Shown here: in pieces, positions 24,311 through 32,051 of the stretch | Numbering within the stretch: the stretch's first letter is position 1 | Layout of the letters: every line of letters begins with the position of its first letter | From: Acidimicrobiaceae bacterium | GTDB taxonomy: Bacteria; Actinomycetota; Acidimicrobiia; Acidimicrobiales; Ilumatobacteraceae | DNA: 64,000 nt | Direction of reading: 5' to 3' | Assembly: GCA_020637235.1 (NCBI GenBank) | Contig: JACJWG010000002.1 | Location: 124,001-188,000, forward strand | The notes under the pieces: generated by a model | Databases searched by the model: none | What the model saw: only the letters and a program-made list of their open reading frames with translations | Told to the model about the DNA's origin: nothing | Made by a program: the position numbers and the translations under genes

Positions 24311-25222
24311 ATGGCTCTCGGCGACTACCCCGGTGTGGTGACGCCCGCACGCGAGTACCACCTCGACGCGGGCGGCGTGCAGATCGCCGTGCACGAGTGG
24401 GGGTCGGAGACCGCCGATCCGCTCTTCTGCGTGCACGGCGGGTTCGACTTCGCCCGTACGTACGACGTGTTCGCCCCGAAGCTCGCCGCGGCCGGCTGGC
24501 GGGTGATCGCCTGGGACCAGCGCGGCCACGGCGACAGCGCCCACGCGGCCCTGTACTCCTGGGACGGCGACCTGCGCGACGCGATGGCGGTGATGGACGC
24601 GATCACCCAGCGCCCGGCCCCGGTGATCGGCCACTCGAAGGGTGGGTCGTTGATGATCCAGCTCGCCGACGCCGAGCCGTTCCGCTTCAGCCACCTCGTC
24701 AACCTCGACGGCATCCCCTACAAGCGGGCGATCCCCGACGCGAGCGAGCACGAGCGCACCCGCATGGCGGCGAGCGAGATCACCGGCTGGCTCGACCACC
24801 GTCGCCGCACCGCTACGAGCGAACGCAAGCCGGGCACGCTCGACGAGCTCGCCCACCGTCGTGGCCGGATGAACCCGCGGCTGTCGTTCGAGTGGTTGTG
24901 CCACCTCGTGACGGTCGGCGCGTTCGAGCGCGACGACGGCTGGCGCTGGAAGATCGACCCGTCGATGCGCTTCGGCGGCTTCGGCCCCTGGCGTCCCGAG
25001 TGGACGATCACGCGCCTGCCCGGCCTGCCGATGCCGTTCCTCGGCATCCTCGGGCGCGAGCAGGAGGAGATGGGGTGGGGCACCCTGCCACACCACGTGT
25101 TCCCGTACCTGCCGTCGGGCGGTCGCTGCGAGGTGCTCGACGACGTCGGCCACTTCGTCCACATCGAGCAGCCCGACCTGGTGGCCGGCATGGTGCTCGA
25201 CTTCCTCGGCGGTGCGTCATGA
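24311..25222 (+). CDS. Alpha/beta hydrolase
   Basis: 303 residues. LFCVHGGFDFARTYDVFAP holds the oxyanion loop, WDQRGHGDSAHAALYSW the second strand, VIGHSKGGSLMIQL the nucleophile elbow (Ser in GHSKG), and VLDDVGHFVHIEQPD the catalytic histidine. Epoxide-hydrolase or esterase-like; the substrate cannot be stated. The stop overlaps the next start as ATGA, coupling it to a second, degenerate alpha/beta hydrolase. Confidence 0.88.
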   Translation: MALGDYPGVVTPAREYHLDAGGVQIAVHEWGSETADPLFCVHGGFDFARTYDVFAPKLAAAGWRVIAWDQRGHGDSAHAALYSWDGDLRDAMAVMDAITQRPAPVIGHSKGGSLMIQLADAEPFRFSHLVNLDGIPYKRAIPDASEHERTRMAASEITGWLDHRRRTATSERKPGTLDELAHRRGRMNPRLSFEWLCHLVTVGAFERDDGWRWKIDPSMRFGGFGPWRPEWTITRLPGLPMPFLGILGREQEEMGWGTLPHHVFPYLPSGGRCEVLDDVGHFVHIEQPDLVAGMVLDFLGGAS

Positions 25223-25890
25223 GCGGCAACGCCTCGCACCCGGTGACGATGCTCACCCACAACAAGGTGCAGCTCGCCCTGCACGAACTGCGCGGCGGCG
25301 AGGGACGGGCACTGCTGTTGCTGCACGGTCTCGGCGAGCAGTCGCCCGACACCGTGCCGGCCTGGGCCGGGTCGTGGCCCGGCCCGGTGCACGCGCTCGA
25401 CTTCACCGGCCACGGTCGCTCCACCGTGCCGGCCGGCGGCGGCTACAACGCCGAGATCCTGCTCGCCGACGCCGACGCCGCGCTCGCCCACCTCGGCGAG
25501 GTCACCGTCGTCGGTCGGGGCCTCGGCGCCTACGTGGCACTGCAACTCGCCGGCGCCCGCGCGGCCCAGGTACGCGGCGCCGTGCTCTGCGACGGGCCGG
25601 GTTTGGCCGGTGGTGCGATCGGGCCGACGTCGCAGTTCTTCGTCACGTTGCCGCCGCGGCCCACACCGCCCGACCCGTACGCGCTGTTCGAGATGTCGCG
25701 CGACCTCCGCCCGCCCGACTACGCGACCCTCTTCGTGCGTCTGGCGCTCGAAGGGTCGGGCCTCGACGAGCCGATCGCCGTCACCAACGTCGTGAAGCCG
25801 CCCTGGCTGGCGGCGGTCGCCGACGCGGTCGGTGTCCTGAGCACCACCTTGCCCGAGGCGATCGCGGCGTACGCCGGGCTGCCGTCCTGA
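25219..25890 (+). CDS. Alpha/beta hydrolase-fold protein lacking the nucleophile
   Basis: 223 residues with LLLLHGLGEQSPDTVPAWAG, ALDFTGHGRSTVPAGGGY and VTVVGRGLGAYVALQLAG. The last segment is the nucleophile elbow, but the expected Ser (GHSLG) is Gly (GRGLG). The C-terminal His region is also not obvious. It may therefore be a non-catalytic partner of the intact hydrolase with which it is co-translated. Start ATG 25219 overlaps the previous stop. Confidence 0.82.
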   Translation: MSGNASHPVTMLTHNKVQLALHELRGGEGRALLLLHGLGEQSPDTVPAWAGSWPGPVHALDFTGHGRSTVPAGGGYNAEILLADADAALAHLGEVTVVGRGLGAYVALQLAGARAAQVRGAVLCDGPGLAGGAIGPTSQFFVTLPPRPTPPDPYALFEMSRDLRPPDYATLFVRLALEGSGLDEPIAVTNVVKPPWLAAVADAVGVLSTTLPEAIAAYAGLPS

Positions 25891-25940
25891 GCCCGGACGC
25901 CCGAGGGGCGTGGCGCGACACACCTGGGTAGCCTCTCGGC

Positions 25941-26429
25941 ATGCGACCGGTGCTGATCGCCCTGGCGGCGTTCGTGGCGATGGAGCCGATCACCGCGCTC
26001 GTGCACCGAGCGGTGATGCACGGCGCGGGCATGGTGTTGCACCGCAGCCACCACCGTCGGGTGAAGCCTGGCGAGTCGCCCCGACGGCTCGAGGCCAACG
26101 ACGTCTTCCCCGTGGTGTTCGCCGCGGTCGTGATGCTCGGGCTCGCCGTCGGCTTCAACGTCGACGGTTGGTCGGTGCTCGTACCGATCGGCGTCGGTGT
26201 CACGGGGTACGGCGCGGCCTATGCGCTGGTGCACGACGTGTACATCCATCAGCGGCTCGGCTGGTTCGGCGGCCGCCGGCTCCCGGTGTTCGAACAGCTC
26301 GCGGCGGCGCATCGCCGCCACCACGACGAGGGAGGCGCGCCCTACGGGATGCTGGTGCCGCTGCCGGTGCGGCGCGCTCAGGTGGCGCGCAGCGGATCGC
26401 GCCCGTCCCACGAACCGGTCGAGTCGTAG
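25941..26429 (+). CDS. crtZ: Beta-carotene hydroxylase (CrtZ-like, fatty-acid hydroxylase superfamily)
   Basis: 162 residues, several membrane helices and the clustered histidines of a di-iron membrane hydroxylase: HRAVMHGAGMVLHRSHHRR, LVHDVYIHQRLGWF and QLAAAHRRHHDEGG. It would hydroxylate beta-ionone rings at C3. No lycopene cyclase is present in the window, so a ring-forming enzyme must be encoded elsewhere if this is its job. Convergent with crtA; the two coding ends overlap by 52 bases. Confidence 0.85.
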   Translation: MRPVLIALAAFVAMEPITALVHRAVMHGAGMVLHRSHHRRVKPGESPRRLEANDVFPVVFAAVVMLGLAVGFNVDGWSVLVPIGVGVTGYGAAYALVHDVYIHQRLGWFGGRRLPVFEQLAAAHRRHHDEGGAPYGMLVPLPVRRAQVARSGSRPSHEPVES

Positions 26430-27124
26430 GGCTCGAAGCGGGCGAACAGCTCCTCGCCGTACCAGTGCTCGCGCCGGGTCCGCTCCACGACCTCACGATG
26501 GCGAGGCGCACCGGTCGCGTACGCGCGGGCTGCGGCCAGGTCGCGCCAGACGCTGAACGTGCCCAACCGTCCGACCGGCGCCTCGCCGATGCCCACCACG
26601 GCGAGCAGGCCGTCGGCATCCTGCAACTCGGCGCTGACGGGGATCCCCGCCGTGCGGAACGGTCGCCACGACCGGGCGCGCACGTCGGCCCGGGTGACGA
26701 TCACCACCGGCCCACCGTCGCCGGTGGCGGGCTGCAGTTCGTCGAGCACCCGTGTCCCCCGCCAGGCCCCGTGTCCGCCCGCGCCGCGGAGTCGCACGTG
26801 CCAGGCCTCGTCCGCCGCCGCCCAGCGACCGGCCATGTGCTCGTGGAACGCGTCGAGCGCCTCGTCGTCGTCCCAGATGGCGAACAGGGCGGTGCGATGC
26901 AGGTCGGCACCGGGCCCGGTGTCGCTGCCGGCGCCGGTGCCGAGGAGGCGCCAGAACCGCAGACCCTGCACGTCGCGCAGGCGGCGCCGGTCGAGCCCGA
27001 GCCGGGCCATCGCCCGCAACGCCTGATCGACGCGCACGAGGTGGAACGAGCCGACGCCGGGCGACCGCTCACCGTCGTCGCGGCGACGAGCGGCGGAGCA
27101 ATCGGCGGCGGGACGAATCGGCAC
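26378..27124 (-). CDS. crtA: Spheroidene monooxygenase-like protein (CrtA family)
   Basis: 248 residues. SFHLVRVDQALRAM, LRFWRLLGTGAGSD, LFAIWDDDEALDAFH, VGIGEAPVGRLGTFSVW and the C-terminal WYGEELFARFEPYDSTGSWD are characteristic of CrtA, which introduces a keto group at C2 of acyclic carotenoids. I chose the GTG at 27122-27124; any start is a non-ATG in this frame or lies inside the divergent spacer. Divergent from the PlsY-like gene (53 bp apart) and convergent with crtZ. Confidence 0.85.
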   Translation of the reverse strand: MPIRPAADCSAARRRDDGERSPGVGSFHLVRVDQALRAMARLGLDRRRLRDVQGLRFWRLLGTGAGSDTGPGADLHRTALFAIWDDDEALDAFHEHMAGRWAAADEAWHVRLRGAGGHGAWRGTRVLDELQPATGDGGPVVIVTRADVRARSWRPFRTAGIPVSAELQDADGLLAVVGIGEAPVGRLGTFSVWRDLAAARAYATGAPRHREVVERTRREHWYGEELFARFEPYDSTGSWDGRDPLRAT

Positions 27125-27177
27125 GACCGTCAGGATGGCAGCGCCCCGGCGCTGCCGCCACCCGCAGGGCCCCGGCC

Positions 27178-27771
27178 ATGACCACTGCACCCGGCGTCGT
27201 GGCGGTCGTCGGCGCCGCGGCCTATCTGATCGGGTCGGTGCCCGTGGCCGGGCTCGTGGCGCGGCGCCGCGCCGGCCTCGACCTGCGCGACGTGGGTGAC
27301 CGCAATCCCGGCTACTGGAACGCGAAGGAGACCCTGGGGCGACGGGCCGCCGCCCCGGTCTTCGTCGGCGACGTCGCGAAGGGCGCCATCGCGGCGGTGA
27401 TCGGCCGGCTCGTCGCCGCGGAGGGCGACTGGTGGCTCGGCTACGTGGCCGGGTTCGCGGCGATGGTGGGACACGCCTGGCCCGTGTTCGCCCGCTTCCG
27501 CGGTGGGCGCAGCGTGCTCACCTTCGTCGGGGCGGCGTGCGTCGTGTCGCCGGTGACCGCGGCGGTCGCGGTGGGCGTGCTCGGGGTGGTGACGGTGTGG
27601 CGGGGCTTCGCGTGGGGCGCTCGTGCCGGCGTGGCCGCGTTCCCGTTGGTGCAGCTCGTCGTCGACGGCCCGTACCGCACGGCGGCGACCGGGTGCCTGA
27701 TGACACTGATCGGGATCAGGTTCGCGTTCGCGTCGCGTACGAGCGCCCCCGCCACGGCTGACGGGGGCTGA
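27178..27771 (+). CDS. PlsY-like acyltransferase-family membrane protein
   Basis: 197 residues, about five membrane helices. AAYLIGSVPVAGLVARRRAG and the glycine-rich loop around NPGYWNAKETLG align with PlsY motif 1 (usually GSGNPGATN), but the loop has diverged. VGHAWPVFARFRGGRSVLTF matches motif 2, where PlsY normally has KGGKG. PlsY transfers acyl groups from acyl-phosphate to glycerol-3-phosphate. Placed inside a carotenoid locus and overlapping the end of a glycosyltransferase gene, it may instead acylate a carotenoid sugar; that is inference. ATG 27178. Confidence 0.75.
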   Translation: MTTAPGVVAVVGAAAYLIGSVPVAGLVARRRAGLDLRDVGDRNPGYWNAKETLGRRAAAPVFVGDVAKGAIAAVIGRLVAAEGDWWLGYVAGFAAMVGHAWPVFARFRGGRSVLTFVGAACVVSPVTAAVAVGVLGVVTVWRGFAWGARAGVAAFPLVQLVVDGPYRTAATGCLMTLIGIRFAFASRTSAPATADGG

Positions 27772-28888
27772 CGATCCCGCGCACGAGCGCGGCCACCGCA
27801 GCGGTGTCCGCCAGCGGCGACAGCCAGTACGCCGCGCCGCCGCCCCGGTATGCGCGGCGGGTACCGGCCAGTGTGCCGGCCCGCACCGCCACGAGCACGA
27901 GGTCGACGACGTCGCCGCGCCGCAGCAGCAGTCGTGGCAGTGGCGAGGCCTGGGCGATCGCGACCACGACGAGATCGAGCACCTGCCGCCATCGCGGCTC
28001 GACACCGGGCAGTGCGAGCGACCGTGCCCATCCGCGCCACGTGCTCGGACCGTCCGGGTACATCTCGGTGGCGAGCAGTTCGGCACCGTCGAGCATCGTG
28101 ACCCGCCAGCCGCGTGCGGCCAGGTGACGTGCGAGGGCGACATCCTCGACCACCTCGCCGGCGACCGGCTGCAGGCCGCCCGCCCGCAGGAACGGCACCC
28201 GCGGGAACGCGGTGCACTGACCGTTGGCCAGCTGCCGGTGCGGCGCGGTGCGTGCCGTCGACCCGGGCGGGCCGAACCGGTACACGAGCGTGGTGAGCAG
28301 GGCCGGGTGCAACCAGGCCGCGCCGGCGGTGGGGCACTCGAAGCGCCCGCCGACGCTCACGAACTGCAACCCGTCGGCGAGCGCCCGGTTCACCAGCGTG
28401 CGTGGCAGCTCGGGATCGGGACGGGTGTCGGCGTCGAGGGTGACGACCCAGTCGCCGCGGGCGGCGCGCACCCCCTGGTGCACCGCCCATGCCTTGCCCG
28501 CCCAGCCGTGCGGGAGCTGGGTACCGGGCACGACGACGGCGCCTGCGGTGGTGGCGAGTTCGGCGGTGCCGTCGGTGCTCTCGTCGTCGACGACCAGGAC
28601 CTCGGACACGCCGGGTGCTCCGACCACGGCGGCGAGGAGCGGACCGATCCGAGGCGCCTCGTCGCGTGCGGGCACGACGACGCTGATCGAGGGCAGCTCC
28701 GTGCCGCCACCGACGACCTCGAGCAACCCGGCTGCCGTTGCTGCGTCGTCACGACCGAGAGGTGGGCGACGGCGTGCGGCACGGGCGAGCCGCGCGATCG
28801 CGATCGTCGTCGCGACGCCGCGCGCGACCGACCAGGGGGTCGGTGCCGGCAGCAGGTGGCGTGCCAAGCGGGCGGTTCGGCGGGTCAC
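27716..28888 (-). CDS. GT2 glycosyltransferase, CruG/CrtQ-like (carotenoid glycosylation)
   Basis: 390 residues. SISVVVPARDEAPRIGPLL, VLVVDDESTDGTAEL, the DxD in VVTLDADTRPDPELP, the acceptor-site GEVVEDVALARHLAARG (ED of the catalytic base) and C-terminal membrane helices fit GT2 enzymes. Position next to cruF and a crtI paralogue makes a CruG-like role (2'-O-glycosylation of a hydroxylated carotenoid) likely. GTG start 28886-28888. Its 3' end overlaps the PlsY-like gene on the opposite strand by 56 bases. Confidence 0.85.
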   Translation of the reverse strand: MTRRTARLARHLLPAPTPWSVARGVATTIAIARLARAARRRPPLGRDDAATAAGLLEVVGGGTELPSISVVVPARDEAPRIGPLLAAVVGAPGVSEVLVVDDESTDGTAELATTAGAVVVPGTQLPHGWAGKAWAVHQGVRAARGDWVVTLDADTRPDPELPRTLVNRALADGLQFVSVGGRFECPTAGAAWLHPALLTTLVYRFGPPGSTARTAPHRQLANGQCTAFPRVPFLRAGGLQPVAGEVVEDVALARHLAARGWRVTMLDGAELLATEMYPDGPSTWRGWARSLALPGVEPRWRQVLDLVVVAIAQASPLPRLLLRRGDVVDLVLVAVRAGTLAGTRRAYRGGGAAYWLSPLADTAAVAALVRGIVSPRQPWRGRSYATRTRT

Positions 28889-28936
28889 AGGCGTGATGGT
28901 GGTGAAGGGGTGCGTGGCGACGACCTGCGGACGGAC

Positions 28937-30361
28937 TCAGCGCAGGTCGCGGTCGATCATCTCGTCCACGATACGGGCACCGAGGGTGACGAGCGGGAGA
29001 CCCCCGCCGGGATGGCTGCTGCCGCCGACGAGGTAGAGGCCTCGCCGGGCGCCTCGATTGCGCGGTCGGACGAACGCCGCTCGTCGCCCGTCGGACGAGG
29101 TGCCGTAGATCGAACCGCCCGGCGAACGGAAGCGCCGTTCGAGGTCGGCGGGGGTGATCGTCTCGGTGCAGGCGAGCCGGCCGCGCAGATCGACACCGTG
29201 GTCGGCGAGCCGCCCGAGCACGTGGTTCGTCGCCGCGTCGCGATCGATCGCGGCGCCCGATGGCACGTTCACGAGCAGGAACCAGTTCTCGTCGCCGGCG
29301 GGGGCCTGGCTCGCGTCGGTGACCGAGCTCACGCAGGCGTAGATCGTCGGGTCGTCGGGCAGGCGACCGGCGTCGAGGTCGTCGTACTCGCGCCGGTAGC
29401 TGCGGCTGAACCAGATGCCGTGGTGGGTGATGTCGGGGGTGCGGCCTCGCACGCCCGCGCAGATCACGAAGCCGCTCGTCGACGGCGTCGCCCGGCGCAC
29501 CGCCCGCAGCGCGCCCGCGTCGGGCAGCAGGTCGCGGTACAGGTGGGTGGCGTCGGCGTTGGCCACCACCACGTCGGCGTGCTCGATCCGACCGTCGGCG
29601 AGCTGCACGCCGCGGACGGCGTCGGCGGTGGCGATCACCGAGCGCACCTCACTCGCGCACTCGATCCGCACCCCCACCCGTTCGGCCACCCGCACGAACG
29701 CGTCGCGCAGCGCGCCGAGCCCGCCCATCGGGTACCAGCATCCGTACTCGTGCTCGACGTGGGCGATGCACGCCAGGGTGGCCGGCGCACGGTACGGCGA
29801 CGAGCCGCTGTAGGTGGCGTAGCGGCCCGCCCACTGGGCCATCTCGCGGTCGTCGCCGAAGGCGGCCTCCGCCGCCTCGTGCAGGGTGCGCAGCGGGTCG
29901 ATGTCGAGCAGGTCGCGAGGGCGGCGCATCCGGCGGGTGAGCGACCACGGCCCGCTCATCGGCCCGGCGAAGAAGGTGCGCTCGCTGACCTCCCAGATCG
30001 TGCGGCCCCGTGCGACGAAGTCGGCCCACCCCGGCACGTCGCAGCCGGCGTCGGCGACGTCGAGCGTGCGTCCGCTCGGCCAGCGGTACCGGAACTGCGG
30101 ATCGAGCCGGACGAGATCAACCTCGTCGGCGAGGCTGGTGCCGGCCACGCGGAACAGCTCGTCGTACACGTGCGGCAGGGTCACGAGCGACGGTCCGACG
30201 TCGAAGCTGAAACCGTCGCGTTTGAGCACGGACAGCTTGCCGCCGGGCACGTCGTGGCGTTCGTGCACGGTGACGTCGTGGCCGCGCACACGCAGGCGGA
30301 TCGCGGCGGCCAGGCCGCCGACGCCGCCGCCCACCACCACGATCGAGCGGGCGCCGGCCAT
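28937..30361 (-). CDS. CrtI-family carotenoid desaturase/oxidase (second paralogue)
   Basis: 474 residues. The FAD motif VVVGGGVGGLAAAIRLRVRG is at the N terminus, then GGKLSVLKRDGFSFDVGPSL. The C-terminal flavin signature is GLYLVGGSSHPGGGLPLVTLGA. It diverges from the crtI at 32 kb and could be a CrtD-like 3,4-desaturase, which would fit a CruF-type product, or a diapolycopene-oxygenase type. Its ATG and the cruF stop share one base (TGATG), so they are co-translated. Confidence 0.9.
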   Translation of the reverse strand: MAGARSIVVVGGGVGGLAAAIRLRVRGHDVTVHERHDVPGGKLSVLKRDGFSFDVGPSLVTLPHVYDELFRVAGTSLADEVDLVRLDPQFRYRWPSGRTLDVADAGCDVPGWADFVARGRTIWEVSERTFFAGPMSGPWSLTRRMRRPRDLLDIDPLRTLHEAAEAAFGDDREMAQWAGRYATYSGSSPYRAPATLACIAHVEHEYGCWYPMGGLGALRDAFVRVAERVGVRIECASEVRSVIATADAVRGVQLADGRIEHADVVVANADATHLYRDLLPDAGALRAVRRATPSTSGFVICAGVRGRTPDITHHGIWFSRSYRREYDDLDAGRLPDDPTIYACVSSVTDASQAPAGDENWFLLVNVPSGAAIDRDAATNHVLGRLADHGVDLRGRLACTETITPADLERRFRSPGGSIYGTSSDGRRAAFVRPRNRGARRGLYLVGGSSHPGGGLPLVTLGARIVDEMIDRDLR

Positions 30362-31194
30362 CAGCCCCGGCCCCGAGCGGTCGCGCGCCCGTGCCGCGCC
30401 CGGCGAAGCGACCGGGCCGCGGTGACGGCGACCGGCAGCATCGCCGCTCCCCCGACGGCGGCGACCACGCGGTCGCGGAAGAACGCGGCGAATCCGAGCG
30501 TCTCCATCACGGCCATCACGCCGTACTCGGCCACGAGCGTCGGGTCGGCGGGTTCGTCGGCGGGCAGGGCGACCTCGAGCGCCGCCATCACCGCCGCGCC
30601 GGTGGCGAGCCACCCGAGGAAGTTGGTGACCGGGATGCCCCGGTAGCGACCCCGGCGGGCCCAGGCCCAGTAGCCCTCGCCCACCATCTGCGGGTCGAGG
30701 AACAGGTCCCACGCCGTGAGCGCCGCCGCCCCCAGCCCGACGCGGGTTGCCGGCGACGAGCGGCGGCCGAGCGCGGCGTGCGCTGCCTCGCGGGCCGGCA
30801 CGGCCATGGCGAACCACGCGAGCGGCACGATCGCCGGCACGCCGGCCACCTGCGGGCGCAGCGCGCCGGAGTAGCCGTAACGGCCGAACGGGACGCCGGT
30901 CGCGGTGCCGAGGTGCTCCACCGCGGCGGTGGCGGTGCACACCCCTGCCGCGGTGGCGCCGGTGCGTGCCGGTCCCCACCGACGCACCGCGGCGGCGCTC
31001 GTGGTGGCGAACAGACCGGTGACGACCACGCTCGCCAGCGTGCGCCGCACGGGTCCGCCACGACGAGCGAGTGGCGTGGCGATCATCCCGGCCAGCGTGA
31101 CCAGCGTCGGGACCAGGGTCGGCAGCGTTCTGGTCGCGAATCCTCTCGGTATCCGAGACGATGCGCGACCAGAAGCGGGGGTGGTGGGGATCAT
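30361..31194 (-). CDS. cruF: CruF-like carotenoid 1,2-hydratase (DUF422)
   Basis: 277 residues, six or seven membrane helices. VEHLGTATGVPFGRYGYSG and TAWDLFLDPQMVGEGYWAWA are the family signatures. CruF adds water to the psi end of acyclic or monocyclic carotenoids, giving a tertiary hydroxyl that CruG glycosylates. Start at ATG 31194 overlaps the crtB stop (ATGA), but the first 35 residues would then be largely encoded by the 47-nt palindrome at 31128-31174. An internal ATG at 31086 gives a protein without that segment. The choice is open. Confidence 0.85.
   Translation of the reverse strand: MIPTTPASGRASSRIPRGFATRTLPTLVPTLVTLAGMIATPLARRGGPVRRTLASVVVTGLFATTSAAAVRRWGPARTGATAAGVCTATAAVEHLGTATGVPFGRYGYSGALRPQVAGVPAIVPLAWFAMAVPAREAAHAALGRRSSPATRVGLGAAALTAWDLFLDPQMVGEGYWAWARRGRYRGIPVTNFLGWLATGAAVMAALEVALPADEPADPTLVAEYGVMAVMETLGFAAFFRDRVVAAVGGAAMLPVAVTAARSLRRARHGRATARGRG
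31128..31174. repeat. 47-nt near-palindrome, third copy of the TTCTGGTCGCG family
   Basis: Same length and same 11-nt ends (TTCTGGTCGCG / CGCGACCAGAA) as the copies at 17.4 and 18.4 kb, but a different core: CTCGG-TAT-CCGAG. Arms pair with two mismatches. It lies within the predicted N-terminal part of cruF and is not next to a DUF559 gene. A covarying core with constant ends argues for selection on the hairpin. Confidence 0.85.
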
Positions 31195-32051
31195 CGGCGG
31201 GCGACGAGCTTGGCCACCAACGTGGCCTTCTCCGTCGTCGACACCCGGGCCCGCTCGCGGAACACGTCGTAGCCCTGCTCCTCGATCTTCACGAGGATCC
31301 GGCTGTACAGGTCGCGTGCCGCGCCGATGCAGCGCGCCGACGACGGCGGCAACATCGCCCGACCGAGGTCGGCCGACGCGTACAGCTCGCGGCAGCGGGC
31401 GATCTCGAAGCGCATCAGTTCGACGAACTCGGGCGTGACGCATCGGGTCGTGAGGTCGACACCGAAGCGCCGCAGATCCTCCTGGGGCACGTACTGGCGG
31501 CCGCGGTCGAGGTCTTCGTCGATGTCGCGGAGGAAGTTGGTGAGCTGGAACGCATTGCCGAGGTCGCGGGCGTGAGGCAGCGCCTCGGGCTGCAGCGGCT
31601 CGAGGATCGGCAGCATCATCTCGCCGATCACGGCCGCCGAGCCGTCCATGTAGACGAGCAGGTCGTCCCACGTGTCGTAGGTGGCGACCGTGAGGTCCAT
31701 GGTCATCGAGCGAAGGAAGCGGCGGAAGCAGTCGGGATCGATGTCGAACGCCCTCACCGTGTGCACCACGGCCTTCAGCACGGGGTCGTCGCTCCTGCCC
31801 GCTGCGAGATCGGCGAAGAGGCGGTCGCCGAACTCGGCGAGCGCCGCAGCCCGCTGCTCGACCGGTGCCGGACCGAGGTCGTCGACGATGTCGTCGGCGT
31901 ACCGGCAGAACGCGTACAGCGCCCACACGTGGTGCTGCTTCACGCGGGGCAGCACCTTGGTACTCCAGTAGTACGTGGTGCCGTACCGCTTGTTCAGCTC
32001 CTTGCAGCGCGCATAGCTCTCGTCGAGCGTCACCGCTGCGACCGCACTCAC
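31191..32051 (-). CDS. crtB: Phytoene synthase
   Basis: 286 residues. Joins two geranylgeranyl diphosphates into phytoene. The first Asp-rich motif is CRYADDIVDDLG, the second NFLRDIDEDLDRGRQYVP; YYWSTKVLPRVKQHHVWALYAF opens the fold and the YGLD-type region is present. Complete length. It overlaps crtI (ATGA, 4 bases) upstream and cruF downstream. The whole cluster crtE-crtI-crtB-cruF-crtI2-cruG reads on the minus strand with almost no spacers, so one transcript from above crtE is likely. Confidence 0.95.
   Translation of the reverse strand: MSAVAAVTLDESYARCKELNKRYGTTYYWSTKVLPRVKQHHVWALYAFCRYADDIVDDLGPAPVEQRAAALAEFGDRLFADLAAGRSDDPVLKAVVHTVRAFDIDPDCFRRFLRSMTMDLTVATYDTWDDLLVYMDGSAAVIGEMMLPILEPLQPEALPHARDLGNAFQLTNFLRDIDEDLDRGRQYVPQEDLRRFGVDLTTRCVTPEFVELMRFEIARCRELYASADLGRAMLPPSSARCIGAARDLYSRILVKIEEQGYDVFRERARVSTTEKATLVAKLVARR

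Noticed and set aside
28124..30646. Long plus-strand frame opposite the GT2 and crtI genes
   Set aside because: Antisense shadow; the minus strand has complete catalytic motifs.
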